From NCBI GenBank assembly GCA_947179155.2, contig OX359275.1:39501898-39565897 (forward strand): a stretch of DNA of 64,000 nucleotides. The letters run 5' to 3'. Shown here piece by piece: positions 60,101 to 64,000 of this stretch. The notes beneath the pieces were generated by a model. The model was not told the origin of the DNA and ran no database searches. It worked only from the letters and a program-made list of their open reading frames with translations. The position numbers and the translations under genes are program-made. Every line of letters starts with the position of its first letter. Within the stretch, counting starts at the first letter, position 1. Source of the stretch: Hedera helix. Lineage: Eukaryota; Streptophyta; Magnoliopsida; Apiales; Araliaceae.

Positions 60101-60953
60101 ATAGAAATTAGAAAGGACGTTCACAACATAAAATAACTCATTAAGTAATGAAAACAAGTATCTTATAAAAATACAGTAATCTAAGAAAGTATGTCACATA
60201 TTTTGGCCCGGGAAACTCACTGAGTGTTGACGTCAGATTTTGGACGTGGGCTGAAATCACCAGGTCAGCCAGCCCAAATCGCGTCATCAATGGAGAACCC
60301 AAAATATGCTGGAATGAAAGATGTTTGATCAAGTAAATACTGAAAATAATAACACAATAATTTACGTGGAAACCCAAATCGGAAAAAACCACGGGTGATA
60401 CGCCAGAAATCCATTAGAATAATATTGGAGGTGTTACAACATAATGATCTGTAGTGCTTGTCGTTTACGCTGTATATTACAATAACCCCGTATACAACGG
60501 TATATGCCGGAGAGTGACCCAGATGGTGTATTCCGGCTTGATCTCTGATGTAATGGAGAAGATGATCCATTCTCCCTTCTTTCCCGTGATATTGCCTGTT
60601 CAAAGTGCTGATGGCAGACCCCCTTCTCTCTCTCTCCTTTGCCTTCTTCTTCGTGATGTATGTCTCTGTAGATAATAATCATCTCCCTTTCTTTCCTCGT
60701 TCCCAATATCTATATCCCTCTCCAAAATGACTGTCCCCCTCCCTCTCCCATGCTTTGTCTATGAAAATATCTACTAACCGCCCCTTACCTATATAATATT
60801 AAACTATTACAAATATCCTACTGGTGAGTCACCACTCACCCATCCACGTGTTCACCAATAAATGGAGGTACAACTGTATCATACATACACCTAGCCTTGC
60901 TCTATCAGATATTTAAAGGAGGACACGTGGTCCAAATATTTACATCCCAACAT
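60100..60953 (-). mobile_element. Possible LTR of a minus-strand retrotransposon
   Basis: Read on the minus strand, it begins TGTTGGGATGTAAATATTTG at 60953, a typical Copia-like LTR start, directly after a polypurine stretch (GGAGAGTGGGGGGCAA). Within it is TTACGTGGAAACCC next to GGAAAAAACCACGGG (plus strand, 60361-60396), a block often found in plant LTRs. The inner end near 60100 is not fixed, and no coding domain is attached. Confidence 0.4.
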
Positions 60954-60970
60954 TGCCCCCCACTCTCCTG
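60954..60970 (-). promoter_or_regulatory. Polypurine-tract-like site
   Basis: Minus strand AGGAGAGTGGGGGGCAA sits directly before the LTR-like start. It overlaps the base of a 29-nt inverted repeat (60965-60993). Confidence 0.4.
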
Positions 60971-61189
60971 TTCTAAAAAATTTATAATAGGAGAGTAACA
61001 CAAGAGGTCCGCTAAACCCATTGAGTATCAAGCCAACCACACAAATTTCTGAATCCGCCAAACGAATTACGAAGTGAATTTGCCAAGCCGAATCAAACTA
61101 GTAAACCCCAACTGCCGAATAAATCCAGAGTTGTGGAATTTACCTGAACTGAACTATTCGTTGATGATAATGAACCCATCATACATACT

Positions 61190-61880
61190 GTTGAACTCGA
61201 CTATCTGAATTGACCACACCCAACTTGGTCGAACCAAAACTGAAGCCAACCGAACCAAATCGAAGCCGATTGAACCCAAACTGAAGTTGATCGAAACTGA
61301 AGTGGATCGAAGCCACCAAACCGGCCGATCCGAACGGAAGTTGGTCGATCCCAAACTGAAGTTGATCGATCCCAAGCTGACCGATCGAAACTGAAGCTGA
61401 TCGAACCCACCAAACCGGTTGATCCGAACGGAAGTTGGTCGATCCCAAACTGAAGTTGATCGATCTCAAGCTGACCGATCGAAACTGAAGTTGATCGAAC
61501 CCACCAAACCGGTCGATCCCAAACTGAAGTTGATCGAAACTGAAGTGGATCGAAGCCACCAAACCGGTCGATCCCAAACTGAAGTTGATCGAAACTGAAG
61601 TGGATCGAAGCCACCAAACCGGCCGATCCGAACGGAAGTTGGTCGACCCAAACTGAAGTTGATCGAAACTGAAGTGGATCGAAACTGAAGTGGATCGAAG
61701 CCACCAAACCGGTCGATCCCAAACTGAAGTTGATCGAAACTGAAGTGGATCGAAGCCACCAAACCGGCCGATCCGAACGGAAGTTGGTCGATCCCAAACT
61801 GAAGTTGATCGATCTCAAGCTGACCGATCGAAACTGAAGTTGATCGAACCCACCAAACCGGTCGATCCCAAACTGAAGCC
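61190..61880. repeat. Minisatellite with about 55-bp units
   Basis: Repeated words CCAAACTGAAGTTGATCG, GAAACTGAAGTGGATCGAAG and CCACCAAACCGGTCGATC are shuffled in units of about 55 bp and larger composites. The long minus-strand open frames (to 280 codons) across it come from the repeat having few stops and are not credited as genes. Confidence 0.85.
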
Positions 61881-61924
61881 AATTGAACCCAAAATGACCG
61901 AAGTACCGAATTGGCCAACTCATC

Positions 61925-62223
61925 CATGATGCCTCATATGACCCTGAGATTGGTATAGAACAATTATCATGACCGACCCGTCCATGATGCCTCATATAAC
62001 CCTGAGACTGGTATAGAACAATTATCATGACCGACCCGTCCATGATGCCTCATATAACCCTGAGACTGGTATGGACCCCTTATATCCCCTTGACCGTCCC
62101 GGTCATGCCTCATATAACCCTGAGCTGGGTGTGTTCCCCTTATATCGTTCCGACCGTCCCGGTCATGGCTCATGTGACCCTGAGCTGGGTGTGTTCCCCT
62201 TATACCGTCCCGACCGTCCCGGT
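61925..62223. repeat. Minisatellite, five units of 58-62 bp
   Basis: Units begin CATGATGCCTCATATAACCC or CATGCCTCATATAACCC and end in GACCGTCCCGGT or GACCGACCCGTC. They fall into two sub-types (first two with ATAGAACAATTATCATGACC, later ones with GTGTGTTCCCCTTATA). Confidence 0.88.
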
Positions 62224-63250
62224 CATACAGAAAATTTAGAATAACTGCCATTACTGCCCCCCAGCCAGATCAAAATATAGAGACCTGTCAAATTTTCAAA
62301 GCAATGCTCCCATATTCCAAGGGAAACAAGGGAGGTTGGTCTGACCTTATAACGTCATAATATAATGTGGAACATATATGTAATTTGGATGAGATGTCAG
62401 TTTATATCATCATGTCAGTCACTCATGTATGTGTCAATGAATGTATGTTGTCTAATCTGATCTCATTGTGCCAGTTCGAGAACCGAGCTTCCTTATGTCT
62501 CCCCCCATCTTTATATCACCGAGGTGACGCTCCCGACCCTTCAGGAGGCCTTGTGCTGGTTTTGCATCTTCAAGAGAGACCACCTTGTATCTTCATGCTT
62601 CACCATACTTTGATCAAAGCTTCCGATGATGAGGTCGTGACCATCGCCAATTGAAATGATTGAATGTCCTGCTTGGTTTCCGACTGCTTAGAATGTGACT
62701 ATACTCCACTTTGAGAATGTGCCTCCACCTTGTGTTTTGTCTGTCACCACTTAGCTGCTTGCACCACCACTGATTCTGCACTGTCACATCCTACTATGTG
62801 ATACCCCCATAAAGATATTTTAGATTTGTGCTACTGTTACTATACACAAGTGTCACTGCCACAAACTACTTAACTGGTGTGAAACTGAAAATTGTTTCCT
62901 TATTCTCCTTGTAATTCAGCTTTCCTCCCCAATGTTGCCACAGTTGCCGCGTTGCTTCTAATTTTCGGTCGTGCCAAAATTTCCCTCTGGCTCTACAATT
63001 GTCATTGCGCCCTCGCTGCAAAAAATCTGAAAATATAGCCTCTGGGTATGATGTTTATGTATTGATTGTGTAATAACGCTTCGCTGCGGTGTTTCTCTCT
63101 CCTTCCTTATTTCTTCTGATATCAGTAACCATATTGTGTAGCGTACTGTATATCTCATCTCTGAGTCCTTGTACATCAAGCACCTTTAGTTACTATCCCT
63201 CCCAAATATAATACTTAATTAATAGATCACCACCCAGAATATTCACATCT
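62224..63250. other. Non-coding, probably retroelement-derived
   Basis: GC content is higher than the intergenic average, with ACTGCCCCCCAGCC and TGTCTCCCCCCATC blocks. Short open frames lack recognisable domains. It lies between two LTR-like junctions and may be internal or LTR sequence. Confidence 0.4.
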
Positions 63251-63266
63251 CATCATTGTCTCCACT

Positions 63267-63295
63267 CTCCTGTTATAAAAATTTTATAATAGGAG
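63267..63295. repeat. 29-nt inverted repeat, second copy
   Basis: CTCCTGTTATAAAA, one unpaired A, then TTTTATAATAGGAG: a 14-bp stem with one G-T pair. The related copy is at 60965-60993. Both lie 12 bp from a TGNTGNGATG LTR-like start on the minus strand. Confidence 0.7.
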
Positions 63296-63544
63296 AATAA
63301 TACAAAAGTCCATTAAAAACTTCAAGAACCATGACAGCCAATCCAAACATACCGCTATGAATTTACCTATTTCCTTATATATATTATTATTTTTATTCTT
63401 ATTTTCCACCAACTTTCTCTCTCCACTCGCCACATTCAACTTTTCTCTCCCCAAGCCTCTCTCTTTATTCCCGATGGATGCTATCCAAAATCTGCCGACC
63501 CCCAACCAAACCCGCGACCTGAACCAATCTAGATAACTGAGGGT

Positions 63545-63850
63545 TTATAAATGATGTCCTTGGTTCATCCGCTGTTGTGCATACGTGAGTGACCCATTTC
63601 CTCTGATTTGTGAGCCTAAGTAAAAAGATCCCATCATCCCCAATGCTTGTACTCCCTGTAAGGACTGTGTCGGAGAATTCCCTAGATGGAATTGAGACCC
63701 TCCTTGTACCAACCCAGATTTCTGCCTTGGCTGCACCGAAACTCCACGAAGCTAAAAGCTATTATTCAGTTGGTGGTTGTTGCTGCTGCTGTACCATTTG
63801 GGATAACTGTGGGGGATTCAATGCTGTAGAACTTTGTTGCAAGGACCCAA
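63545..63850 (-). pseudogene. TAF12-like (TFIID subunit) fragment, broken
   Basis: Minus strand 63736-63545 reads QKSGLVQGGSQFHLGNSPTQ and then SLQGVQALGMMGS and RGNGSLTYAQQRMNQG, the pattern of the Gln/Met-rich N-terminal region of plant TAF12 as I recall it. Upstream (63850-63765) another frame reads GSLQQSSTALNPPQLSQMVQ plus poly-Gln, ending in two stops. About 30 bp of non-matching sequence separates the two, so the copy is broken. The histone-fold domain is absent. The surrounding C/G-rich words (ACCGAGC, CCGACC) resemble the minisatellite region to the left, suggesting capture by a transposon. Confidence 0.5.
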
Positions 63851-64000
63851 ACTGCCGGGGACCAACCCAACCACCGAGCACCAACCTAGCCGACACCAAG
63901 CCCGGACAACCGAGCTGCTCCCGACTTGCCGAACTTGATCACCGAGCTAGACCAAAGAACCGCCGCCATGCTCCACTGCCTCTGAGTTCCGACCGAGCCA

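Noticed and set aside
61201..62043. Open frame of 280 codons on the minus strand with repeated FSLGS/GLVGSI words
   Set aside because: It lies entirely on minisatellite DNA; several frames are open at once and the product is only the repeat translated.

Overview
This is an AT-rich plant nuclear window, most likely from a eudicot. The evidence is an intron-containing SWIB/DEK-C gene, a LATERAL ORGAN BOUNDARIES domain (LBD) gene, plant Ty3/gypsy chromovirus-type retrotransposons with about 3-kb LTRs, a PIF/Harbinger-like element and a tRNA-type SINE. I cannot name the species.

Layout. 1-3547: the edge of a retrotransposon nest (three LTR pieces inserted into one another). 3548-6640: AT-rich intergenic DNA. 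6824-10509: a complete six-exon gene for a chromatin protein with an N-terminal DEK-C domain and two SWIB domains. 11651-13707: a PIF/Harbinger-like transposon with TAA target duplication. About 13740-14698 and 43155-43690: the two halves of an older, decayed gypsy-type LTR that was the landing site of a large nest. 14699-43154: that nest, bounded by the 5-bp duplication GAATG. It holds a reverse-oriented LTR (two pieces), a forward mosaic element (16161-40358), a reverse solo LTR in that element's gag start (19279-22321, TSD ATCTG), and a second complete forward element in its pol (24238-35001, TSD TAGCT) with one open 1548-codon gag-pol frame. 44510-46574: minus-strand gene remnants, namely an intact first exon of a small conserved plant protein, a broken equilibrative nucleoside transporter copy, and an orphan terminal-exon-like frame. 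48470-48666: a SINE. 51517-52509: a complete single-exon LBD36/ASL1-like gene (minus). 53500-60000: AT-rich intergenic DNA with microsatellites and one unexplained GC-richer island. 60100-64000: remnants of minus-strand LTR elements with minisatellites, and a broken TAF12-like fragment at the right edge.

How it fits together. Only two genes look complete and functional (SWIB/DEK-C and LBD); they are unrelated neighbours, both nuclear proteins. The middle 28 kb is a record of self-insertion by one Tekay/Del-like family. The points most worth following are: (a) the mosaic element's gag has been replaced by an unrelated open frame of about 200 codons; (b) LTRs of this family come in two types that share both ends but have different central promoter modules; (c) the second type carries a copy-specific GC-rich inverted-repeat cassette just upstream of the TATA box; (d) a 1052-bp duplication, mismatched LTR types and missing target duplication indicate that the mosaic element arose by recombination between two insertions.
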